DNA of 64,000 nucleotides, from assembly GCA_032164295.1 (NCBI GenBank), contig JAJHTX010000004.1, positions 3,100,001-3,164,000 on the forward strand, given 5' to 3'. The notes beneath the pieces were generated by a model. It had not been told where the DNA came from. It searched no databases and worked only from the letters and a program-made list of their open reading frames with translations. The translations under genes and the position numbers were made by a program. This stretch comes from Inonotus obliquus (Eukaryota > Basidiomycota > Agaricomycetes > Hymenochaetales > Hymenochaetaceae). Of the stretch, positions 1 to 10,061 are shown in pieces. Each line of letters opens with the position of its first letter. The stretch's first letter is position 1.

Positions 1-864
1 ACGCGATGTTGAGGACTTCGATTCGAGAAGAGGAGCCAAGGAATTTCAGTAGCTCGCTGACGTGAATAGGGTCCTCGTTGAATGCAAGTTTACATTGTGT
101 AGGAGTAGCGTCGAACAAGGGTCGAGGTATAAAATCGGTATCGATAGATTGAAGTCGTGGCATCAACCAAGTTTCGTATATATGCGTCAAAGGTTTGTCG
201 CTCAATTGACGGTCGAGGTACTTTGACCACCTCATGGTGAGGTGGCGGAGGACGGGAAGGCGAGTGGCAACGAAGTGGTAGTACAGAATCGGTTCGTTGA
301 TTGGAGAGATGTAGAGTTCTTCCAAACGATCGGAAAGAGCCATTATACCGGTGAAGTTGAGTGGACAATAAGAGAATGGTTCTATGCGAGCTTTGAGGTG
401 CCTTGCTCGACTTCGTTCGGCAATGGTTGAGATTTGCTTCGAGGTTGAATGGAGCATCAATTCGCAATTGGACCAAATTTCTGGAGATGAGAGGACGATG
501 GACCTAAAACGGCTGGAGACATGCGAGAGTCGGGAGGCGTCTTGGAGAGAGGAAGAGGCGTGACCGAGGATGATAGCGAGCAATTCGTCTGGTAAGCTTG
601 AGAGGCCAAAAGACATTGCGAGTGCGTTGAGGTCGGATTCTGCACGGATGTATGCATTCTCGAGGGAGATTGTGAGAGAGCGGAGGGTAGCCAGGTGGGC
701 TCTGAATTTGCTAAGATGAGCACGTGGGCTGTTATCGAGAGGAATTGAGTGGGAGTTATGTAAGAGATATTATGCAAGAAAGTATACCAGATTGAATCGG
801 TATCTGTGTTGACGAGTGTGGCCAAGAGGGCGAGTAGATCGACAAGTTCACTCCGTTGAATCAT
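1..864 (-). CDS. F-box protein, 3' part beyond window edge
   Basis: Partial gene. Exons 864..788 and 710..1 (open at the left edge), joined by a 77-nt GT-AG intron that keeps the frame. The start ATG at 864 gives a short leucine-rich leader. A clear F-box follows (core SLPDELLAIILGHASSSL, then RLSHVSSRFRSIVLSSPEIW), with leucine-rich sequence behind it containing short LRR-like stretches such as LRHLTMRWSKYL. Agaricomycete F-box/LRR proteins are thought to be substrate adaptors of SCF ubiquitin ligases, and the LRR part picks the target; the target here is unknown. It belongs to the same broad class as the intact gene at 57708-58985, but the proteins are clearly different. The family assignment is strong; the true start could lie further upstream. 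Confidence 0.8.
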
Positions 865-1277
865 GCTTAGGGGCACAGCTTGTAGTTGAGGTCACTTTAT
901 ATCTAACAACGGAAGCAATTACGTCAAGAGATGGTCGATCCCGAAGCCGAGGTGGAGTTCATTAATCGACAGGTCAGCTCAACGAGCAGGTCGACTTACG
1001 GATTTCGGATACCGATTGCTATCGGCACCGATACATGATTCCATTGATGACTAATGGTAAGCGGACCGATCTCTGGTAGCGGACCGTTCAAGAGGACAAT
1101 TCCGCCGATAACCGGAAACAGGGATCAAATACATGCATCAGTCATGCGAGTCCAGGTCAAGTCATCAGACAAGACAAGACAAGACCGTAGCTAGATTACT
1201 CAGTGCAAGGTCCTTTAGGTTTAAGAGATGGGTGATGAATGAGTTGGCGACTCGGCGTTGTGATTGATGACAACTCA
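865..1277. other. Intergenic DNA, no gene seen
   Basis: About 0.4 kb between the F-box start and the left end of the first transposon. I see no conserved reading frame or structured RNA. The last 7 bases (CAACTCA) form the target-site duplication of the neighbouring element. Confidence 0.5.
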
Positions 1278-2292
1278 TGGTGACTGGCAATTCCCTGTTG
1301 TGCACCGTGCGTTCCCACGGACCTGCCGCGTCGTGCCGGTGATCGACGCAGCACTATGCGTTTACTTTTGAGACCCACATTCAACTTAGTCTTCCTCCAT
1401 CCATAATGCAGAGACAGCCATTTTTTTTATGCATTTATGTATTTTAATGCATCACTGGAGTAATTCATATAGATTTGTTTTGTAATTCTACAAAACCTCA
1501 CTGAGATACTGGGTATTTATACCCAATATCTCAGGAAGTACACAGTTTATTCGAGATTTTTTCTATATGAATTGAAGAATTGAGTGAGAAAATAATGACC
1601 ATGCTTTGTGCTGGTTGATTCTTCAAGTGGTCGTTGAATAAAGCAACTTGTACTGCTCAGTTTGGCCGATGTAAATTGTCCTAATTAGGAAGAAAGAGAT
1701 CACGTGCTGCTTCAGAATTGTGCTCGACTCACTTCAGATCACTCAAACTGACCAGGACTTGAAGCCAAAAAATCACAAAATTATCAATAAGGGCGTTAAT
1801 TACATGTGAGAGTGTTTTGAATCAATATAGAAAGATATATAGTCATGCATTGAGTCGATATTGCTGCTCATTGATTTGGAGAGCCTGTAATTGTCCAATA
1901 GAATTAGCAGCAGTAACTGGATGTGCACAATCTTGATGGTCACAGATGACATTCAACATCATTCAGATCAAGGACACAAATAAGAGAGAAAGATGAACTG
2001 TATTGTCTGTATTATTGGCTTTATAGTTGGTTGTGCAGCAAGGGATTCATGCATCTAGCATATATGCACGTCAAACTCAGCAAGAAATTGAATACTTTTT
2101 ATTTTTGTGACATGAGAGGCAATGTCATCTATATACATGAGCGAATGTCAAAGAAAAGCTAGCTTGGGAGTTGTAGATGTGAGGACAGAAAGGCGGTAAA
2201 CGCAGATGGTCTTTCATAGCCATATATAGTAAGGTTTGTAACTCCGACTCAAGAAAATGGCACGCGCGGCAATAGGGGATTGCCAGTCACCA
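1278..2292. mobile_element. Non-autonomous TIR transposon, 1015 bp (copy 1)
   Basis: The element starts TGGTGACTGGCAATTCCC and ends with the inverted form GGGATTGCCAGTCACCA. It is flanked by a perfect 7-bp target duplication, CAACTCA (1271-1277 and 2293-2299); an 8-bp reading, ACAACTCA, is also possible if the right end is taken one base shorter. There is no transposase. The first ~320 bp match the left end of the large element at 9487, including a near-perfect palindrome at 1501-1534. The last ~130 bp match that element's right end. The interior matches the reversed copy at 22819-23841. It is therefore a deletion-type or MITE-like derivative that could be moved by the transposase at 10062-13221. 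Confidence 0.88.
1501..1534. repeat. Subterminal palindrome of the TIR element
   Basis: A perfect hairpin-type inverted repeat around a short centre (arms CTGAGATA.TGGGTA / TACCCA.TATCTCAG). The same sequence stands at 9712-9745 in the large element and in degenerate inverted form near 23583-23616. Conservation at the same distance from the end suggests a transposase-binding or end-recognition site. Confidence 0.7.
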
Positions 2293-2456
2293 CAACTCAG
2301 TTGGGAAACTACGCCGATGTCACACGCCGGTCTTATTCCTGCCGCCCGCGTCTTCCCCTCCTCTGCCCTTGTTTTCCACCATCCACGCACTCTTCAGCTG
2401 CATGTAAACTGTGAGCATAAAAATCGTCTCATGGTCTGGTAATACTGCAGTAGAAT

Positions 2457-3873
2457 ATGGAACGCAATCTGCGTGACGTTCTCTCCTCCTGGTCACTACC
2501 ATTCCACTGGTCAAACTCGCCAGAAACTCGTCACGATGTCCAGGACCAGTTACCGTTAATCTCGTCCCCCTTCTCTCTTTCAAAATCCATCGATATGCAA
2601 CAACAAGGAGACCATCGCAACTCGAGACATGCACGTGTTCCGTCTGCAACACCCTCGTCTACAGTGTCTGGTAGTCAAGCACGGTGGCTCACCCTCTACT
2701 TCCTATCGAACCTCAGCTTGACCCTCTATAACAAATTCGTCCTTGTCAGGTTTCCGTTTCCTTATACGCTTACGGCGTTACACGCGTTGTGCGGTTCGGT
2801 GGGCGGGTACATCCTCATGGAACGCGGCGTATTTGAACCTCGTGCTCTGTCGACATCAGAAAACGCCGTCTTGGTCGCTTTCAGCGTATTATACACCGTC
2901 AACATCGCTGTTAGTAACTTGAGTTTGGGGTTGGTGACTGTCCCGGTAAGCGTCTCTTCTGTTTATTTTGAGAACTGGGCTTCTGACTGAGCTTCGCGCC
3001 GCCAGTTCCATCAAGTCGTACGCGCGGCGACGCCTATTTTTGTCATGGCGATCTCGTATCTGTTCTTGAGCACACGGTATAGCGGGAAGAAGTTGGTGTC
3101 GCTGTTACCGGTCATCGCGGGAGTCGGTTTTGCGTGAGTACTTGATTTACATAACTTTTGACTTTTTTTTAACCTGGTAACTTTTCGATAGCACGTTCGG
3201 CGACTATTACTTTACGACATGGGGTCTTCTTCTCACTCTCCTTGGTACCTTCCTCGCTGCTCTCAAGACTGTCTTTACGAATGTCCTACAATCACCCCAG
3301 CCGAGCAGTAGCTCCGGTGGCAGCAGCAGCAACAACAACAATTCGTCCTCTCATGGACATCAACGTGCATCCTCTATCAATAATACTCTCCCCGTGCGAG
3401 CACGCGTTCGCTTACAATTACACCCTCTTGACCTGTTATCACGTATGTCACCTCTGGCTTTCGTACAATGTGTCTTTGTCGCTCTACTTTCGGGAGAACT
3501 GGAACGTGTGAGGGCTGCGTCGGCGAGGGAGATGGGGCTAGGGAGGGCATTGGCGTTGTTGACGAATGGGATGCTTGCTTTTGCGCTTAATGTCGTGAGC
3601 TTCACGGCGAACAAGAAAGTCGGGGCGCTTAGTATGACGGTGGCTGGTACGTTAACCCTTTATTTTATTGTTCAAGTTGCTTTTTTTGGAATCTGATGTG
3701 AGATGGTAGCGAACGTCAAACAGGTTCTTACGATCCTGTTTGCGGTTTTTCTCTTTGACCTTACTATTACCCCTTTGAATGCGCTGGGGATTGTTCTTAC
3801 TATTATTGGTGGAGCGTGGTATGCCTCTGTTGAGTACCGGGAAAGGCAGAGAAGACGGAATTCGGGCACGTAG
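2457..3873 (+). CDS. TPT-family (SLC35-like) sugar-phosphate or nucleotide-sugar transporter
   Basis: Exons 2457..2945, 3006..3133, 3192..3646 and 3710..3873. All introns are GT-AG, and the total is 1236 nt, encoding 411 aa. After a ~70-residue hydrophilic N-terminus the protein is a string of hydrophobic segments. Motifs typical of the triose-phosphate/nucleotide-sugar transporter family are present: NKFVLVRFPFPYTLTALHA early, FTANKKVGALSMTVA and ANVKQVLTILFAV late, and a GAWYASVEY C-terminal tail. Such proteins exchange nucleotide sugars or sugar phosphates across Golgi or ER membranes; the substrate cannot be read from sequence. A Ser/Gly/Asn-rich cytosolic loop (about residues 240-265) is unusual. 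The start codon is only 165 bp downstream of a transposon end, so that element sits in the promoter. Confidence 0.9.
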
Positions 3874-4806
3874 TTGAGCTACGGACGCATAGATTATAGC
3901 TTGGTTTCTATCTTTCACTCTTTTCGCCGTCTCGTCTCGTCCAAATTAGTTGCTGCTACTGTTGCTCCCGCTCCCGCTCCTGAGAACTATCCGATCACTC
4001 ATAGATTAAATCATACACAACGCTCTAAGCAATATTTTCCCCCGTATATTATTATAGGTTCAGGTTGGTTTCTCTGTATACAGATGCGTCGTATCTTGGT
4101 TTTCTCCTCGTTACCTGATTGAAGATGTATGGGCTGAGTTGGGCTTTGCATACGCGCATGCATACAGTATCTTTATTCCATACTAGTACGTCCTTGGTTT
4201 CTGCGAAATAGATTGATGATTGAGTGAGAACTTGAGACTTGGATGTCTTTTGTTGTTGTTGTTGTTGTTGTTGTGACGTGATGTGTAGATGTCACGGTGT
4301 AGATGTGTATGTACAGGCCTAGGTACAGTACGTGTCGTTCACCCGGATCTCAGATAGATACGAGACTTTGAGACCTTGTATAGTTTGATATACATATATA
4401 GACATGTATTTTGAATAGCATCGATCTCGAAAACTGTTACATAAGAAAAGACCAGATGAGGCAAGGGTTGCTGAGTTTGTACTTCCCCTACTCTTCTCCT
4501 TAAAGTTTTTCCAGGGACCAAACCCCCCGTTGATACGTCCGTACACCGATAAACATAGCATATAGCGCTGAGCAGTGCAAAGTTGGAAAAGGTTTGAACT
4601 CCAATCATTTATATATAACTTTCTCAAGACTCAAGGCCTGCTGCCTGCACAAACTCGCGCACTGCGCAGTGGTCGGACCAATAATGCATGTGCACATGCA
4701 TCAAAGATGTGGCTGGCAATAGTGGCAATCAATCAACTTACAATACAAACTTTTAATGACGGCACTGCCAGATATTCATATTCGCTATTCGCGCTTGGTT
4801 AGGACC
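3874..4806. other. Convergent intergenic region with GTT microsatellite
   Basis: This is the 3' flank of both the transporter (+) and the P450 (-). A (GTT)n run of about eight units lies at 4250-4275. No convincing coding or RNA signal was found. Confidence 0.5.
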
Positions 4807-7185
4807 TCACTTTGCCAACGACGCTGCTTCGCGAATGAGTTGAGCGGCCTCATCCGACCGTGGCGTGATCTTGCACTTGAATGGTTTCGGGTGCCTACAG
4901 CGTTATCTTTACGTCAGAAACTCCGAGTCCGAGTACAACCTTCAATTCAATTCGTATCACTCGCCTTATAATGGCCGAAGTATAGTCCTCCACCGGAGTG
5001 ATTGGCATACCATGTTCATCAATGGCCTTTTCGATATCAAAAACGCTCAAGATGGAAGCGATGCCGATAAAAACCTGGAGATCGTCTCAGGTGATTCGAC
5101 CAAGTTGTGACACAGAAGCTAAACTCACGGAATTCTCGGCGAAGAACCTTCCAGGACAAATTCTACAGTTTTTTTGGGATGCAAGAATTAGTAGAGATAG
5201 GAGATGCGCGAGCAGCAGCGACTGACCGCCGTCCGAATCCGAACGCCATTCTGTTGGCGTCCAGGGGGCGCTCCTTCCCGGGTCCGGGTAACCACCTCTC
5301 AGGTATGAATTTGTCTGGCTCAGGATATCTCTTCGGGTCTCTCAACATTCCCCTGAAATTGGGATGGTAAGGAGCGATTAGCATACTCAGGGCTGACAAC
5401 CTGATACTAGGTACATACCATGCATTGCCATATAAAGTGGTTCCGGCGGGAATAAAATACCCATTAATAACATCATCCTTCTCGGCGAGATGTGGCACGG
5501 CTAACAAACATTATAGTCCTGGTCAGTCGATGCCTTATTCACAATAGAGCATGCGCACCAATTGGAGTGACAGTTTGCCACCTAGCAGCATATAGGTGAG
5601 ATGCGCCGGGATTAGACTCAACTAGTGACCCAGTGCTCACCTTAGACACTCATTGCAAATCGCCCCGATGTACGGAAGCCTAGATCTGTCCTCAAAGCTC
5701 GGGAGATTGTTCTTTCCAATCACAATGTCCAGCTCCTCTTGGCCCTTCCTCATAGCATCGGGATACAACACCATCGCTAGTAAGAAGGTGAGCAGGACGG
5801 ACACGGTCTTTATCAGGGCGAAATTCATTAGAATTTGTTCATGGTAGATTATGGGAAAAAATAAACATACGGTGTCCCCGCCGGCTGGGTCGTGCGTAGA
5901 AAGGACATATAAGTAAGCCAACTTCCGCAGCGGATTCTTTCAAGTGGGGCACAAACCTGCATACGCAATCGCGACAGCTTTCATAATAACCGACTCGTCG
6001 GCGACATTTCCCTCACTATCTGCATACATTTCCAGTAATTTGCTCATCATTGAAGGATCAGCTGATCCGTCGGCCTTGGAACGAGGTGAGACATTCTACT
6101 AAGAGATAAGAGAGGTCGACGCACGCACCAGCATCGCTCTAGCTTTATTATAAGGTTCGTGATACATTGACATACACGCTTCATAGCCTTCTCTTGCCAC
6201 CTTGTGGAAACTCGCCCCAGGGAACCAGGTCGGAAGATGGCGCACTGGCGAGGAAGGTTATCGTTGCGTAATTACTGGAGTTGCAAAAGAAAGGTACTCA
6301 CGAATGGGTAGGGCGTTGACGACGAAAAACGTGAGTGCCACTGAAATAGCTTCCATTCCCCTATTGGTGAGTTCCACGTATGGATCATTTTCGGCAACTA
6401 AAAGGGCAATGGAGATGAAGTTCGACAAGACAAAGAACATGTTCAGTGCAACGCACTCTCATAGCCATAAGTAATTTTGATGATCGCGTGAGCGGCAGAA
6501 CTGTGGGGTGGGTCAATATCATGCAAAGATCTATTCAGAATGTATCGCACTGTCTAATGTGTTCTCGGAAGTCTTCTGGATCCTGTAGAAGTCTTGACAG
6601 CAACAGATGGGTAGATTGAGTTTGCACTTCATAGTAGTCACTCGTGACAGTCTTGTGGAAGAACTTGTTGAGATATTGTCGGGACTTTCGTAGTTCATCT
6701 CCGTAGGGCATCACAGATGTGAACCATTGCGACCACCCTTCTCTATAAGCGAAATAGATCAATGGCATGACCCTCCGCTAGTCATAGGAAGGATCGTACA
6801 AGTCTACCATCGTTGTCCGTGGCCTGCTCGAGTAAACGTTCCCGCGCTTTTCGAAGAGCTCGAAAGCAACTTCATAGGAGTTGATGAACACATAACGCGT
6901 CCCGAAATTCTTTACGTAAACCAGATCGCCTGAAACAGAACCAAGGAGTCAATAAAGAGCTTGACACGGCGTCTGATCAAGCTTGCCGTATTTTTCGCCC
7001 CATTGGCGCGCAGTCTCCCATTCGTGTTCGCCTGGCATATCAAGGATATTGCCGACGATAGGAAGTCCCTTTGGGCCGGGTGGTAGGGGAACTCCGTTTG
7101 CCCGACGCTTTCGCCATGATAGCCAGGAGCGTATGCAGACCAGAGCAAGGATAATCGCGGCAAAGTCCAGAAGGTAGATGTTCAT
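4807..7185 (-). CDS. Cytochrome P450 monooxygenase (CYP64/CYP5144-like), 15 exons
   Basis: Exons on the minus strand: 7185..6987, 6929..6800, 6742..6551, 6500..6457, 6397..6302, 6244..6129, 6074..5957, 5884..5871, 5807..5641, 5581..5559, 5500..5419, 5352..5227, 5162..5129, 5074..4965, 4894..4807. The sum is 1539 nt, 512 aa, the normal P450 length. An N-terminal membrane anchor is followed by the proline hinge PLPPGPKGLPIVGN, the I-helix AGGDTT (~300), ExxR as ECLR (~357), PERW, and the heme loop FGFGRRICPG with Cys ~438. All hallmark residues are present, so it looks functional. Two introns (4964..4895 and 6986..6930) use GC-AG borders, and one exon is only 14 nt. The family is common in multiplied agaricomycete P450 sets that oxidise hydrophobic metabolites; the substrate is unknown. 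Confidence 0.93.
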
Positions 7186-7234
7186 CGGTGCTAGGTCCAG
7201 TGCGTTGGGGCCAAGGACGGAATGAATGACCGAA

Positions 7235-7240
7235 CTTATA
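7235..7240 (-). promoter_or_regulatory. Possible TATA box of the minus-strand P450
   Basis: TATAAG on the minus strand, about 50 nt upstream of the ATG at 7185. This rests on position and sequence only. Confidence 0.35.
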
Positions 7241-7666
7241 TCCTGCCATGCAAAGATGATTGAGTCAGCAGGTAATTGGTTGGTCGATGGGTAACGGCTT
7301 CAGCAGATTACGAGACTGAAGCAAGACAAACGTCATGGAACCGAAGCTGGAGTGGAAACCACCTTTATCCATCGTTTTGAATTGGTGCTATCTTGGACTA
7401 ACTCAATTGGATCTACTCGCACACATGCGGATAATCGAGAGATGTCCGTGTTCCGTTTTTGTATAGGTATAGAACCTGGAGAGTGGCTACACGCGGTGCA
7501 TGTATGCAGCGTTGTTGACCAGATTCCCAGGCGCCCTCAAGTCGGTCATCCCACTATTGTGTCTTACGGTAGAACCTGCACTATCATGCTGGACCTAATG
7601 CCGCTGATACATTAAGTTCGAAAGGATCAGGACAATGTTATTTCAAACTGGGAGGAGAAAGTGGTA
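7241..7666. other. Intergenic: P450 promoter and MTG2-like 3' flank
   Basis: About 0.43 kb. No gene recognised; it must hold the P450 promoter and the terminator of the GTPase gene. Confidence 0.4.
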
Positions 7667-9433
7667 CTAACTCCTCTCCTCTTCTACATAATTGCGCAGT
7701 AAAAGCTTCCGCAGGTTCTGGCCAAACTTTGCTGAAATGCGGACCAAATCTAAGGGGCGTTTACGACCATCTTCTAACGTAACTGGCATCTCGGACGCGA
7801 CGAAGTGTTGGAGCTGGCTTAGCTTCTCTTTTGCTTCCTCTACACTAGAGACTCTTCCATCTCCCAACAAATCGGCCTTGTTTGCATCGACGAGACGAGC
7901 CTTAGTGCTAAGTCCTGGCCGATATGCATCGAATTCGTCGCGCAAAACTCGGAGCTCGCGCTGAGGATCCGAGCCGGAGAGGTCAACGACGTAGACAAGA
8001 GCCAAAGAACGCTCAATAGATCGAAGAAAGGAGTGTCCTAAACCGACGTTCTCAGAAGCATATAAAATTAGGCCGGGGTTATCTGCCACAGTGAAGCGGA
8101 AATCTTCTTGTATGTCATCTGACTGAACTTGATTTCGTGTAGGCACGTTAGCCAGTTCTCCGTTTTCCATCCGCTCCCTGAAGCGCTGAGCCTCGCTCCT
8201 CGTCTCATCGATCACCAGGTCTTTTCCCTCCGAGCCAAGAATATGTCCATGGGCATCCATACGTACTACGGCTATGGAGGGGTTCAATGTCGTGAAAGCG
8301 TAATCCGCAACCTCCGTCTTGGCTCGGCCACCCGTCAATGCACGAAGAAGGGTGCTCTTTCCAGCATTGGGATAACCGACTAAGCCAGTATCAGCAAGAA
8401 TCTTGAGCTCCAGAGAAAGGGTGATGCGATCTCCTTCAGATCCGCGAGTGGCGAATTATGGTGAACGGTTTTCCGTAGTTAAGAATGCAGGGTTACCAAG
8501 GCCGCCCTCACCCACTCTCGCAACAAGGTAGCCCATTCCATCTACAAGGCATGCGCCAAGCTCGGCGGTAGACCTGCTTCTCTCTGACGATGTTGCGACT
8601 GGAGAGTCTAGATCGAGAAACAAGGGTTCAGCTTGATGTTCTCTACACAGGACCCGCCGCTTTCGTTCCCGGCGAAACGGCGCGCGTTCTGCCTCCTGAA
8701 ATGAATCTCGCTCAACATAATCGTCTTCGGCACCCGGATAATGAACCCAACGTTTCTGACGCATCTTCGCAGCCTATTCATCCGGAGACAGACTTATCAG
8801 ACCTTCTTCCTCGGCTTCCCATTCGTCCTGAGCTCGGCGCGAGTCATCTCGGGGAAGTTCTCGCACTACAGTTCCAATCGGGACGCGAATGGTCGTAGAC
8901 TCTCCGCTTTTTCCGTTCATCCAGGTTCCTTTGCCATGACCACCTGGCGGGCCGCGATTGCGTTTAGGTATGGAAGAAAGCGTGGTTAGGCCTGGAGTGG
9001 GAACGATATACACATCTCCTCTTCCTCCATTCCCTCCGGAAGGAGGTCCATAGGGTACAAACTTTATCCGATGAAACGCGACGCAACCATCTCCACCTTT
9101 ACCTACAAGGTACCTTCAGTACAACAACTGTAACGATGAGAATATACTACAGACCTCCACGTATAGTGACGATGAGATTGTCTGGAATGTCTGACCCAGT
9201 ATAAAATCAGCCAAAGAAAGAAAGAAAGCACATAACGCTGAATTACCGACCCGTTGCCTCCTTTTCCATTCTCTTTTTCTTTGCCGTTTATGAACATCTT
9301 CGAGTTGACTCTTCAAGAACTCATCATTTCCGTTGATCGTCCCCGAGTTGATACATCGAATGGACCCATTACTAAGTGGACTTATTCTCGGTGAACAATG
9401 CAGTCTTGCCGCTAATGATACATTTCGCAACAT
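7667..9433 (-). pseudogene. MTG2: Mitochondrial Obg-family ribosome-assembly GTPase with two in-frame stops
   Basis: Exons 9433..9247 and 9102..7667 (1623 nt, exact codon multiple). The leader (MLRNVSLAARLHCSPRIS) looks mitochondrial. An Obg glycine-rich domain follows (GKGGDGCVAFHR, GGNGGRGGDVYIV), then the G domain: G1 GYPNAGKS, G3 DNPG, G4 NKAD, G5 SAK. Yeast Mtg2 acts in mitochondrial large-subunit assembly and is needed for respiration. Two stops interrupt one continuous frame: TAG at 8774-8776 (after SPDE, before AAKMRQKRW) and TAA near 8452-8454 (inside NRSP-FATRG). Each replaces a single residue; no plausible intron removes either. The gene is therefore a pseudogene, a dead allele, or contains base-call errors. 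A 12.4 kb transposon is inserted 54 bp upstream of the ATG; an in-frame TTG start further upstream would lie inside the transposon and was not used. Confidence 0.85.
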
Positions 9434-9711
9434 CCGAGGTAGGTAGTAGAGGAAAAAAAGTACGGAACTTGAACTAGTACTAGTAGTGGTGACTGGCAAT
9501 CCCTAACATCCCCGCGTGCATTCCCACGGGCCTGCCGCGTCGTGCCGGCGATCGACGCAGCATTAAGCGTTTACCGGTTTTTGAAGCCCACATTCAACTT
9601 CGTTTTCCTCCATGCACAATGCTAAGAGTGTCATTTTTTTTGCATATTAACACTTTATGGTACCAGAATAATAAATCATATAGATTTTTTTTGCAATTCG
9701 ATAAAAGGTGA

Positions 9712-9745
9712 CTGAGATACTGGGTATTTATACCCAATATCTCAG
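9712..9745. repeat. Subterminal palindrome of the large TIR element
   Basis: Identical hairpin to 1501-1534, about 225 bp in from the element's left end. Shared by autonomous and non-autonomous copies. Confidence 0.7.
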
Positions 9746-10061
9746 GAGGTACACAGTTTCTTTGCTTTTTTTTCTATATGAATTGAAGATAATGGTGAAA
9801 AAATGATACCCATGCATTGAGTTCAGTGATTATCCATGCGGGTGGTGAACAGAATAATTTGTAGAGTATAGTGAGAAGGTCAACAGAGTAAGGAAAAAAA
9901 CGAGCACGTGATTTGATAGAAGCATTGTTGAACTTCGCTTCGGATCACCCAAACTGAGCAAGAACATCAAGAAACGAAACAAAAAGTCAAAACACACATA
10001 CAAAAAGTATGTATTTATATTGAATATGTATATATATATCCAAATGAAGCTTTTTGTATAG

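Noticed and set aside
4936..4965. A normal GT donor for the last P450 intron (GTGATACG)
   Set aside because: It breaks the frame; the GC donor four bases upstream restores the conserved HPKPFKC ending.
8770..8805. A short intron (29-30 nt, GT…TAG) removing the first MTG2 stop
   Set aside because: Too short for a spliceosomal intron in this genome (others are 49 nt or longer) and it would delete residues that fit the Obg domain and shift the frame.
9434..9499. Upstream extension of the MTG2-like protein (MPVTTTSTSSSS…)
   Set aside because: It begins at a TTG inside the transposon end; the ATG at 9433 gives a typical mitochondrial leader just outside the element.
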